Source of the DNA: Blattamonas nauphoetae
Lineage: Eukaryota > Preaxostyla > Oxymonadida
Length of the DNA: 64,000 nucleotides
Assembly: GCA_033064195.1 (NCBI GenBank)
Contig: JARBJD010000179.1
Location: 1 to 64,000, forward strand
Reading direction: 5' to 3'
In this document: positions 20,216-30,600 of the stretch, piece by piece
Layout of the letters: each line of letters begins with the position of its first letter
How positions within the stretch are numbered: position 1 is the stretch's first letter
The notes under the pieces: generated by a model
What the model was told of the DNA's origin: nothing
The model's database searches: none
The model's input: the letters and a program-made list of their open reading frames with translations, nothing else
Made by a program: the position numbers and the translations under genes

Positions 20216-21820
20216 ATGACGAACAAAATCAATCAAAGGGCGCGATCCGAAATGTTTTGTTTCTTTCTCTTTTTGTGTGTCACCTCACATCCCTCACAAC
20301 ATCTCAAAGATGTCATATCTCTCTCTTCACCTCTCGCCCCGCATCACAATGCACCGATATACCTGAATCAATCGACACTGATTTCTGATTCATTTTCGTT
20401 CGTGGAACAAAATGAAGAATTGGTTGCTTCCGGATCAACAATAATCACAAATGACATGAATGATATCTCGCCATTTGTGCTCCAATTTCTGAACTCCACC
20501 ATATCGTTCACATCGATTGATTTCTCGACCCAGAATCAACTGTTCCACGGGTCAGAATCGACGGTGTTGGTTTCGAAGGCTAACATCGCAACAACATCGC
20601 CTGAGCATCTGGTTATGTCGAACTCTGCCACATTTTCGTTCAGACTGTGTCGCTTCTCGATCGAATCGCCAAATTCAGTAACCACAGGCCTACTGAAGAC
20701 AGAAGACAATTGGAGTGGACTGCAGGTGATTTCGAGCCGACTGACAAATGTGACCATGTCACACGAATCGTGTCTGACTGGAGACGCGTTGACACGTTCA
20801 GTTGGAATGATCTCGTCGCAAGTTTTGAATCTGTCGACCACCACGCCCACCACAGCCTTCAGTTCCGCCCCGTCGATCTCTGCGCATGGAACGTCGTCGG
20901 TTGTTGGGTCCGACTGGGTCGACACCTCAAACGCGTTTTATGGCCATATCGTGGGCGATCTGAACAGCGAAACGGAAATTATCAGTGTGAACAACACTCA
21001 CACCCGCAGTCTCCGCATGGGATGGTATTCTGCTTCGAATAAAGTGTATACCGCGAAACAGAACATCACTTCCTCCAAAACTTTCAATGGTGATACATTC
21101 ACCGGATGCTCTCCCCCAGCCCTCGACCTAAACAACGAAGGCGGTGCAATGTACATTGCAGCATCTGGCATCAAAGTTAATCTCACATCGTGCACTTTCA
21201 CAAACTGTCGTGCCTCGCAGGGTGGAGCCATCAGAGTTCGCGTTGACTATACGATGACGATGATTATAGATAAATGCACATTCAATAGTTGTTACTGTAC
21301 TGATCAGACTGGAGTATATCGAAGCCACAATTGTGGAACGGACACGATCACGAACTGCAAGTTCAACAATTGCTCCCATCCCACAGGAGGAACTCTCTTC
21401 TTCATTTATGCCAGCAAAGTCAGAGTTGCTGGTTGTACTTTCACAGAATGCAAGGCCACAACTGGATCATACTCCGTCGTCGAAACATTCGCAACGTCAT
21501 ATCTGAAAGATCTATTGTTCTCCAACACCTCAATCATCAAATGCTCCACCAAACTCAGCGCCCACATGTATTTTGTTGCAAATTGTCAGTTCCAATCCCT
21601 CGTCTTTCATCAATGTACGACAGGCTCGACAGATTATGGTGATGTCCGAGGAGGAGCAAAACACAAAGACCTTCCCTCGTATTCGACCAACCACATGCCC
21701 CACTTCACAATCACGTCACAATTCACCCCCAAATCACCCACTTCTCACATCTGGCTTTCATCGCCACTGCCAAACCCATATCACCCACTACACACCTCAT
21801 CCAGACTCGGAACACTCTGA
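20216..21820 (+). CDS. Secreted right-handed beta-helix protein, probably truncated
   Basis: About 534 residues from MTNKINQRARSEMFCFFLFL. The hydrophobic run after Met13 looks like a signal peptide, so the inner Met may be the real start. Residues 60-300 are Ser/Thr/Asn-rich strands; residues 310-480 hold typical beta-helix rungs (EGGAMYIAASGIKVNLTSCT, CRASQGGAIRV, CSHPTGGTLFF). In this family such ectodomains are followed by a transmembrane segment and pseudokinase, as in the gene at 62.9 kb. Here the rungs stop near residue 480 and the tail is low-complexity. It ends in TGA. It starts 60 bases after the hAT-like element. Surface role is inferred from the signal peptide and family. Confidence 0.65.
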   Translation: MTNKINQRARSEMFCFFLFLCVTSHPSQHLKDVISLSSPLAPHHNAPIYLNQSTLISDSFSFVEQNEELVASGSTIITNDMNDISPFVLQFLNSTISFTSIDFSTQNQLFHGSESTVLVSKANIATTSPEHLVMSNSATFSFRLCRFSIESPNSVTTGLLKTEDNWSGLQVISSRLTNVTMSHESCLTGDALTRSVGMISSQVLNLSTTTPTTAFSSAPSISAHGTSSVVGSDWVDTSNAFYGHIVGDLNSETEIISVNNTHTRSLRMGWYSASNKVYTAKQNITSSKTFNGDTFTGCSPPALDLNNEGGAMYIAASGIKVNLTSCTFTNCRASQGGAIRVRVDYTMTMIIDKCTFNSCYCTDQTGVYRSHNCGTDTITNCKFNNCSHPTGGTLFFIYASKVRVAGCTFTECKATTGSYSVVETFATSYLKDLLFSNTSIIKCSTKLSAHMYFVANCQFQSLVFHQCTTGSTDYGDVRGGAKHKDLPSYSTNHMPHFTITSQFTPKSPTSHIWLSSPLPNPYHPLHTSSRLGTL

Positions 21821-21960
21821 GTCGGTTTTGTTCTGCTTCGTCTGCGTTGAACCAATCTTTCGACTTGTTTTGACTGATTGCCTTCCTTCCTTTTGCGACA
21901 AGCTCACTTCTTCTCACCCATTTCGCTTTGATTCATTTCACACGTCACATTAAACTTTTT
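21790..21960 (+). repeat. 3'-flank repeat shared with 61985-62170 (inverted there)
   Basis: The block CATCCAGACTCGGA ... TGTTCTGCTTCGTCTGCGTTGA ... TGATTGCCTTCCTTCCTTTT ... TCTCACCCATTTCGCTT reappears in the same order on the minus strand at 62170-61985, downstream of the pseudokinase gene that ends at 62938. It looks like the shared 3' region of this gene family. Confidence 0.65.
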
Positions 21961-22049
21961 CGAGAGCTTTTGGCAAATCAATCTAATCCGTTCTTCAATC
22001 TTGGCATTTTCTGCATTGTAGAACATGATTTGTGCTCATCTTCTCGTTG

Positions 22050-25000
22050 GTTTGACTTGAATATTAATCGGTTTCCAACATTGATGAACTTTTGAGCTCT
22101 TCCATGGTTGTGGCCGAAACGCTCAAAATCCAAACCATCAAAACTCAATCTCCAATCCTTCAGAGTTGTGGGGATGCTCTCACGCATCGACATATATCTG
22201 TTCTTGGCAACTCAAATAACAAGACTATCCTCTTGGGATTACACAACTCTAACTATTCGCTCATCCATCTCGTCAACTCTTCATTCTCGATAATGCACTT
22301 CGCTCTCATGAATGAGAACGGATACTGCCTCGAGATGGATGAAAATTCGCATTGTTCAGTTAAGGATTGTTCCATTTCTCTCTCGAACCGGAATAATTCG
22401 ATTTCTGTCATAGTCCCTCCACAAAACCGGCTAAAATATAAATAACCGGTTTTATTCGACTAGGCCCAGAATTTGAACAGTAATAGGGAAAGGATGTCTT
22501 CTTCGCTCTTCTTGACTATTTGACAACTTCATTTTGAGAGAAAATTACATCGACATTTGATCTGAAATGTGTCTGACTCAAAAGTACAGGTATGGGATTT
22601 GGTCCTTGCCGACAAATTTTTGGGCGATCGACGCTCATTTCACGAATTTGATTTTCATTATCACCATTTATTTCAAAAGACGCATCGAAAAAAGGTAAAT
22701 TGTGAAATGTTGTTTTCCTTCGGTGGGTCGGCACGATCAACCCTTTGTCGTGGAAATGTCAACTTGGCCTTTCATTCCTGATGACTACGTGCATTTCAGG
22801 AATGATGGTAGTGAACACCGGCCATCTCATATTTGCCAATTGAACTCTCAAAAAGGGGAAAAAGCGCCTCTAAACTCTATTTCGGTTTCTGTGATCATTC
22901 CCCTTAAATCAAATTTCGATTGACAGAAGAGTCAGATTTCATCTCTGAGATTTCTGGACTTGATCATTGGTGTCTGTCGACTTTTCTATCCCAGTTGACA
23001 ACTGAAAATGACTCTCCAAAACATCTGACACTTCTGTCAATCGAAATTTGATTTAAGGGGAATGATCACAGAAACCGAAATAGAGTTTAGAGGCGCTTTT
23101 TCCCCTTTTTGAGAGTTCAATTGGCAAATATGAGATGGCCGGTGTTCACTACCATCATTCCTGAAATGCACGTAGTCATCAGGAATGAAAGGCCAAGTTG
23201 ACATTTCCACGACAAAGGGTTGATCGTGCCGACCCACCGAAGGAAAACAACATTTCACAATTTACCTTTTTTCGATGCGTCTTTTGAAATAAATGGTGAT
23301 AATGAAAATCAAATTCGTGAAATGAGCGTCGATCGCCCAAAAATTTGTCGGCAAGGACCAAATCCCATACCTGTATGGGGAGATGAAATGAATGGATCGT
23401 ATCAACTGGCCTTCAGGATTGCACTCTGGTTGTCCTGTCTGGGTGCCTGCCCAGCTGGCCGGGAGATGTTCGACCCAGTCTGGCTAATGCCCAGTGTTGG
23501 TGAGGACGACGACAGTGTCTTTGGTGTTGAGCGACTCTAGCTCGGCCGAACGTTCCTTCATCAGAAGCGCTGTATTCCTCGCCATCGTTGAAGGACTCCG
23601 AAGGGTCAGAGAAGGAACAGAACTTGTCCCGTTTTCTATCACCATCAGACATCCACACGCCCCCATCGATTTCGGAGTTGGGTGGAGAAGAAGAGGGAAC
23701 AGGGAGGGAAGAGGCAGAAGCAGAGGAGGCGAGGGAACACCGCTCTTCGGTACAATCGTTCCCCCATCCCTCCTCTCTCGGCTTCCATCAAACAGGACCA
23801 GAGTTGGGGTAGGAGGGGAAAGATGAGGCTGCGCTGTTGGGGGGCCGATGGAGTCGGATTATGTGCGACTGCGAGAATGGAAGGAAGGGGATGGAGAGGA
23901 CGAGAGTGAATCGGGAGAGAGCGTGCACCTTGTTCTGCGGAAATAGGTGATGGAGTTGAAAATGAGGTGCTCGTCAGACTCGTTGGAGCGGATTAGAGAA
24001 GAGTCGTCGTGGCGCGGAGATTGGGGAGATGTTGGAGACGAGAGCGTGTCGGATTGGTCTGGGTTCGAGAACGAGACGAGTGAGAGTGCGTCGTCGATCG
24101 GAGAGCAGACGTTTGAACTGACGTCGTTTCCGGCTGATCGGACGACTCGCAGCCGAACGACACCGAACATACCTCTGTGGCGGAAGAGGAAGCCGAAGCA
24201 GCCGGAAGAGACGCGGATCATTCTGAGTCTGGTTCAGCGCGATCGGAAGGTGTAGACAGCTACAGAAGTGCGGAAGAGGCAGAGCAGGTCGCCCATGCGA
24301 AGTGGGAGGGTGTGGTGGGAGAAGCGGAAAGAGAGAGAGGAGATCCTGCCTTAGCGTCGCTTTCAGCTTCCTCTGAAGGACATCGGGAACGTTGTGGCCG
24401 AAGTCTTCGAGTCAGGGCCAGATGCAGCGCGGTTTGGATCGACACCGCGTCGGTCGACAGTGTTGGGGAAGAGGGTGAGTGGGGGAGATGATACACTTCA
24501 AGTTGAACTGGCGCAGACTGATCAGTTCTCAGTGCAGACATATCGAACATACGAATTAGAAGAAGAGACCGTGAGAGATCAGGAGAGTTTGATGTCAGAG
24601 ATGAAGAGGAACGTGAGACCACTCTCGTCGTTGGAGGGGAGAGAAGACGCTGGACAATGGGCGAGATGTGGACGGGGAGAGGAGGCAGAGGGCGAGGATA
24701 CTGTGCGGATGGAGGGAGAGGACGAGTATGGAGCCAGACTGGACGAGACTGTCCATCCGCCCAGCCCGCCCTTCTTCCGCTCCGACACAGCAGAAACAGC
24801 TCACCGAGAGTGGGCATCACACCCAACACCGCAAGTTGTGTCTGCGCTGGACTCGCCGCAGTTCGCCACACCAGTGTCGAGCAGAAGGGGAAGCAAGAAG
24901 GAGAATGAAGGAGAGATGGAAGACACTCTGTGAACTCTGTAGAGATCGAGGAGGTCGATGGATGGAAAAGGCAGCTTCTTCTGAGGCAGAGTGGCTGTAG

Positions 25001-26818
25001 AATCTGAGCGAGTTGGAGCTTCGGTATTTGGTAAGCTTGTGATACTCTCTTCATTTTAGCATCGCTGTCCCACCAGATGGAACAGACGTGGTGAGGTTCG
25101 GTTTCTTCGGACCAGTGTTGCCTTGCACAGCGCCGACGACGATGTTGAACTCTTCGGGGAACACAACCTCGACGAACTCGTCCGGCGCGATGATCTTGAT
25201 TGTCCAGAGCGACATTCACATCGGAGAGCGGTGAGGCAGAGTAGACGAAGATGGATTCGAGTTCGAAGCATGTCTTGCCTTTCCTGAAGTCGCTCCGCTG
25301 CGCCTCCATTTTTGTGGTACGGCGGAGAGTCTGAGTGGTGGAGTCGCGGACAAGAATGATCGTCCCTATCCGCATTTATTGTTCGAGGACGCGCTGGACG
25401 CGATTGGTGAAGATCTCGTCGTCGACGCTGATTTGGGAGGCGTCGGAGAAGCGAGCGACGGCTATGCTTGCGGGAGTAGTACCAGCTGTGGGGAATTTGT
25501 GGCGCGGGAAGTCTGAGAAGGCCGTACTGCCTCCTGATCGAGCCCGGCGTTTGATCATCATCAGTGTGGGTCGTGGCTGCGGTGGAAGGGTGCCTCGTTG
25601 TCTTCTCCGACGGGCGAAATGGGCGGGTCGGGAAGGGTGGGATGGGCGGCTGGTGTGGTGAGAGGCAGGAACGTCTGCTGAGAGAGTGTGGGTCGCAGGA
25701 GAGTACTTGGTCGTTTGAGCACCGGGACAGGACAATCCATCGTGCCTGACAGCCCTGTACCTATCGTCGAGCTATTTCTCGATGGAGGGGAGAGTTGTCC
25801 AATGAAAGAGGATTCATTGACTCGAACATATCTGTTAAATCATGGAAAATGATATTCAACACGATTGGAATGGCGATGAACGAAGTTAAGAACTCGAAGT
25901 GAGGGGGTTATGTGTCGTGTGGTCTCGACCGTATTAAGGAAAGATATCGAGGAATGGAGGATTTTGAGTCGTTTGGTGATGTTAGTGAATCCAGTGTCGC
26001 ATTTGCATCAAAATACAACGAGTTTTTCAGAGAATTTTGCTACGTTGTGTGGAGATTGTCTGTAGATGAGGTAATCTTTTGATAAATTAGTGGTGGTGAT
26101 GGAGAAGAGGTGCCAGATGGTAAATTAGACATCGACGATCTTAAATACTGAGAGAGAGGCGGAGTTGAATTTAGATACCCATTCTTTGAAAAAGTGTTCT
26201 GAACAATCCCAATCTGATGCAGATAGCCTAATTATTGCGACTCGTTTTTAATACGCTTCACTTTGACTCATAGCCGAGATATGAAGGCTCTCATATTTTT
26301 GTCTGAATTTAGCCGGTTTAATAAATAAAACCGGTTTTGTGGAGGGTCTATCAAAAAACTCTTTTCTTCATTTGGGGCACTCTATCTTCATTCATCCGCC
26401 AGAAAGCGGTGTTTCACTCTCTCTCTACACAGACTATTCTTTTGGGAGTTCAATTCTTTTTCATTCAGTTTTGATGCGCAATTTCACGACTGAAACTCAG
26501 TCAGCTTTTCTGGGTTGTCTATCCTCATCTGAAGTCTCTGCACTGGACTGTGTCTTTCAGAATATATCGAGCAGTTCTGCGACATCGTTTTCACAACATT
26601 TCTCGAACATATCCGGAACCTTGAAAGTGGTGAACTCGAAAGCGGAAACTTGTCACAATATGCTTTCGGGGAACATCTTCACACCACTCTACATCTCTCC
26701 ACTCTTTATGATAAACTCATCGTCTACCTCCAACTGTCCCAATAATTTTGAAAGAATCCATCCGTTTCACTGGTCTTTCTATCAAATTCTGTCTATTCTT
26801 GTTCCAGGAACAGATTAA
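22050..26818 (+). CDS. Beta-helix protein gene, N-terminal part, split by a 3.9-kb TIR element
   Basis: Left piece (about 22050-22413) reads SPILQSCGDALTHRHISVLG, NSNYSLIHLVNSSFSIMHFA, SHCSVKDCSISLSNRNNSIS. It parallels the N-terminal region of the 1429-residue protein (IFLISNTSIFLSDIHFDCGK). The right piece (26351-26818) continues with SKNSFLHLGHSIFIHPPESG. With the element and one TA removed, the host reading frame is open across the junction. The right piece meets TAA at 26816-26818, but the frame stays open for about 40 more residues to a TGA. The true 5' end was not found and a small upstream exon is likely. Confidence 0.55.
22587..23373. mobile_element. Long-palindrome element, 787 bp, CAGGTATGG ends
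   Basis: Inverted arms of about 340 bases (22587-22927 and 23033-23373) around a spacer of about 105 bases. Ends CAGGTATGGGATTTGG and reverse complement, flanked by TA (22585-22586, 23374-23375). ORFs in the two arms are mirror copies and not genes. Same end motif as the element at 38691-40243. Confidence 0.9.
24394..24933 (+). pseudogene. Coding-like Ser/Pro/Glu-rich frame carried in element 4
   Basis: About 179 residues with disordered character (ETVHPPSPPFFRSDTAETAH, SALDSPQFATPVSSRRGSKK), ending in TGA. Composition is much more GC-rich than the surrounding region. It may be a fragment of a captured host gene, but the antisense frame is open over the same stretch, so coding strand is uncertain. 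Confidence 0.3.
25050..25735 (-). pseudogene. Coding-like fragment carried in element 4
   Basis: Minus-strand reading includes ASQISVDDEIFTNRVQRVLE, then MEAQRSDFRKGKTCFELESI and, in a shifted frame, IIAPDEFVEVVFPEEFNIVV followed by GAVQGNTGPKKPNLTTSVPS. The last part looks like a beta-sandwich domain. The frame changes indicate introns or decay. No family recognised. Captured host sequence is the likely source because it lies inside the TIRs. Confidence 0.4.
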
Positions 26819-26819
26819 A

Positions 26820-27600
26820 GTCCTCAATCTCCACGGATATCTTCTCTCAAAACTTCGTTTCTACACATCCTCTTTTCAAGCACTGACTCTCCAACCTTCA
26901 TTGTGACCTCACTGCTCCACCTTTGATAAACTGCGTTCCACTCAGATCGATGTACATCAAGTCACATGTGTGAAGATCGGGTGTGCTCTTTTCACTTTCT
27001 TTGAAACTCGTAGCACCTGAAAGCGGATTCTCTTTTTCCATGACGGTTACTCTTGGAGATTAAGATAATGATGTCCCAATGTCTCTTCACCAGTGTCAAA
27101 CAGACATATAAAACCTGTTTGTTCTCAATTATCTCTCATAATTTCAGATAGACAAAGGAAAGGAGTGTTCAGGACACGATCGATGATGATCTTGCCAGAT
27201 GGGTGCAAACATGTGTCCAATTCAAGAAAAAATACTTGTACTCCTGGGTTCATGCAGAAATCTAATTTCAACTGATAATTCAAGTGCAATAGAGCATTTT
27301 CGAGACTATTGAGTATTTTGCCTCTATTTCTTCACAATACATCTTATCCGTACTCTCCATTGTAGAACCTTCTTTTTTCACATTGTCTCACCTCATGATC
27401 TTCTCTCATCTGTTTTTGAAACAATAAATGTGTTCAATTGGCGTTTCAAAAAAGTGTCGTTTCTCGTCACGATCGAAGCTCAATTTCGAAACAAACCCCT
27501 TTTCCATCATATTTGAGTGATTTTAAGAATTTGGAGAAAAATAAAAAAAGTGAAACCATCCATAGTGTTTTGGCTCTTTTCAAAATTATTGGGACAACTC
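26820..27600. other. Gap between beta-helix gene parts
   Basis: T-rich sequence with no convincing frame beyond the possible 40-residue continuation at its start. It could hold introns, an old insertion or decayed coding sequence of the beta-helix gene that becomes readable from about 27.6 kb. Confidence 0.35.
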
Positions 27601-27628
27601 CGAAACCTGGTCTCCGCCACTGTATCCA

Positions 27629-30600
27629 ACAACCACCAATCCGACTCGCCCAATCTCGCCCTTCCCGCAACGCTGTGTCGTTAGAAGCAGCTCGTTCATT
27701 TCATGCAAAGGCTTGGGCTCGTTCGGAGGCGCGCTTGCTCTGTTTGGGTATCAACACGTTGAAATAGAAAAGTCGACGTTCAAATGCTGCTCAGTGGAGG
27801 ACGAAGCGGAAACAGGAAGAACGAGAACGAGAGGAGCACTTTTGTTGACAGGCCAAGGAGACCAGCAAGTCAGAATCTGGAAATGCACATTTTCGGAAAA
27901 TAGAGCTGAGCGAGGAGGAGCACTTGTGTTTGTGAACGTCACTCGAATCCAAATTGAAGACTCGACATTCTCGAAGAACGAGCAAAGTGGGCACGAAGAC
28001 AGCGGAACACAGAATCGAAGGAAGGAGGAGAGAGGGGAAGGGGGAGGTGTGTGGGTGTGTGGGAGCGTGGACGAGCTGCTGGTGTGTGGAGTTGGGAGTG
28101 AAGAGAACAAAGCGGAAGGAGGAGTCTGGCTGAGCATGAGTTCTCTCGCTCGCACTTCGACGATCTCGTCGTGTCTGTTTTGTGGGAACAGGGCTGAGAG
28201 GGCAGGAGGAGCGATGCTGTTTGGAGGAGAGGGCGATTGCGTGTCGATTGTGTTTGAGTTTTGCCGCTTTGTGGGGAATGAGGTGTCAGATCGGATGGGA
28301 GGAGAGGAAGTGGGGTCGGACGTGTGCTTTGTGGACTGCAGTGCGGACACTGTGGACTCTTTGGTGAGAATGGAGGACTGCTGGTCAACCTCAAACACAG
28401 CCCGAATTGGAGTGACGTCATCTGAAGGCAACTTCTCGTCTCTTTCACTCCTGTCGAACTCTCTGGAATCGAACGAGGGAACAGGAACGACTGTGCATGT
28501 GACAACAAGTGGGACAGACGAGACCGGATGTGGATCGACAACCGACGCTGCGTGTGCGACAGTAGGAGGGGCTGTGACGTTGGCAAGCAGCGTTGAAATG
28601 GATATCCGAGTTGGATCCGGGTCATTTACCGAGTCTATCACAATCACTTCCCAACTTGATCAATCGCTCTCGATCATTGGGGATGAGGAACAACACACCA
28701 CACTCACCACTCCAACCGCCTTCATCACCATCACGAAGAAATCGAGTCTGACACTGTCCAACCTCATCATCCATCCGAAGGGAAGAATCCTCAACTGTAT
28801 CGTCGGTGTTATCTCCCTCTCCTCCATCACCATTGCCGACAACGAGAATGTGTTCAGCGAACACCCAAACTCTCTCCATGTAGAACATCTTACCGTTGAG
28901 AACATCAGCACAACATCATATGGATTCCGTATCGTGATGAACAATTCTCCACTGACCATCTCCCATCTGTCTGTTGCACAATTCTCCACAAAAACTTGTC
29001 CAGTTGAGATTCATGGACATTAAAACACATTTTCGATCTCGGACATCACATTTGACAGCGTTGACTTATCTTCTTTTGCCTACCTTTTCTATTTCCATTC
29101 CATGGACAGTACTGGCTCAATCAGAAATATTGAAATTTCTGACGTCACACATCAAGGCTCAGGATCTCTCGTCTGTTTTAATTTGGACTCATCAAATGTG
29201 ACACTCGATTCCATCTCTTTCACTCAAACTATCTCATCACAAAGGTTCAATTACATCATCGACATTTCGGTCATCGACTCGACAGCAACCATCCAAAACA
29301 TCAATCTCACGGGCCCAACTGTCGATCAATCGGAAACATCATACCCATTCCTCCTCGATGTGTCTAGCGAATCGTCCTGCCAAGTCTCTCATCTTCATCT
29401 GACGAACTGGAATGATAAATCACACCTCCAAATGAGCGGAAAGGACGCATCACTCATCGACTCAGCCTTTGGCCTGTTAAGCTGTGTCCAGTCGAGGTGT
29501 GATTGTCCAGTCCAATGTCCAGTCTCCTATTTGGGCGTCGCAGCGCTGGTAAAAATCTATTATGCTTTTGACAGCTCGATCTCAATACGAATCGTGGTTG
29601 GAGGGATGATATTAAAGAAAGCATCCACAGAATGCCTGTGAAAGAGGATATCTCCTGCCCACATACACGTGTAGAGAGTTGGGGATCGATTCATGAACAG
29701 CATGGGTTCGATCAAAGAGTGAATCTCACTCTTGGTGTTTTCTGCGTTCAGACAAGAAAAGAACGAGATACATACAAACAAATGGCATATCTCAAAGAAT
29801 GAGGAATGAATGATGTGGGATCTGATGAAAACAGAATGCGAATGAATGTGCAAATCCTCCTCTCCCTACTCTTCATGTTCTCTCGCTTTTATCATCTCCT
29901 CATCATGCTTCTTTGTACTCTTCTCTCGTTGTGTTCTTTCTCCAATTCTAGACGGCGTCTGTTTGTTAAGTTGAGTAGTCCAGATAAACATGGTGAGGAG
30001 TCAGATATAGTTCAGATTTGAAGATTTGCTGTTTCGGATCATCGCACGGGTTCGACGAGACGATAAATTTCGAGCATCCTCTTTGTACGAGGAGTTGGAG
30101 TATCGCTCACTCGCCTGATATTCTTTTGACTCTCACAGAGTGTGGATGAAACCTGAATCGACAGCGTTGATTGATAAGTTGTTTGTTGGACACCATCTGC
30201 TTGGAACAATCACATTGGATCGATGGGAGAGAAGTTTCAGTGGTGACAAAGTTGAATCAACTTGGGAGAAGATAGAACTATAAAAATGAATATCACACCA
30301 CTTCCGAACTAAGTTTCGATTGAAGGAGATGAGGGGGGAGACTAGAAGGGGTGTTTAATTCGAGAAATGTTGTCATTTATCCTTTTCTGTTCTTCGTTTG
30401 ATCCTGGACAAGTTCGAAGTGTCGATGATGGTTGGGATGAAAGGGGATAATTATGGAGTTTGCGCATCGATAGAATCGTTTTTTAATCACAAAGAGTAAC
30501 TTAACACCGATCAATCGTCGGATATTGTTCGGATGCGTTTAGGTGAACTCGTCGTTCAACCAGTACAACTCCGCAAACATTGCTACATGTATTTTTCTAA

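Larger units (their letters stand above)
22414..26348. mobile_element. TIR element with TA duplication and host-like cargo (element 4)
   Basis: Starts GTCCCTCCACAAAACCGG at 22414 and ends with the near reverse complement at 26348. TA lies on both sides (22412-22413, 26349-26350). The arms also share AACCGGTTTTATT-type words. The ends resemble those of the element at 52056-56475 (GTCACCTGAAAACCCGG, also TA-flanked). The interior holds a palindromic element (22587-23373) and a G-rich, GC-rich block (23.4-25.7 kb) with coding-like frames. No transposase seen. Confidence 0.8.

Noticed and set aside
24260-25375. Minus-strand 371-residue ORF
   Set aside because: Low-complexity Ser/Arg/Pro composition typical of a shadow frame in GC-rich DNA; the better coding signal on that strand is in another frame around 25.06-25.21 kb.
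27751-28647. Minus-strand 298-residue ORF
   Set aside because: Antisense shadow of the beta-helix gene; Ser/Thr/Pro-rich with no motif.
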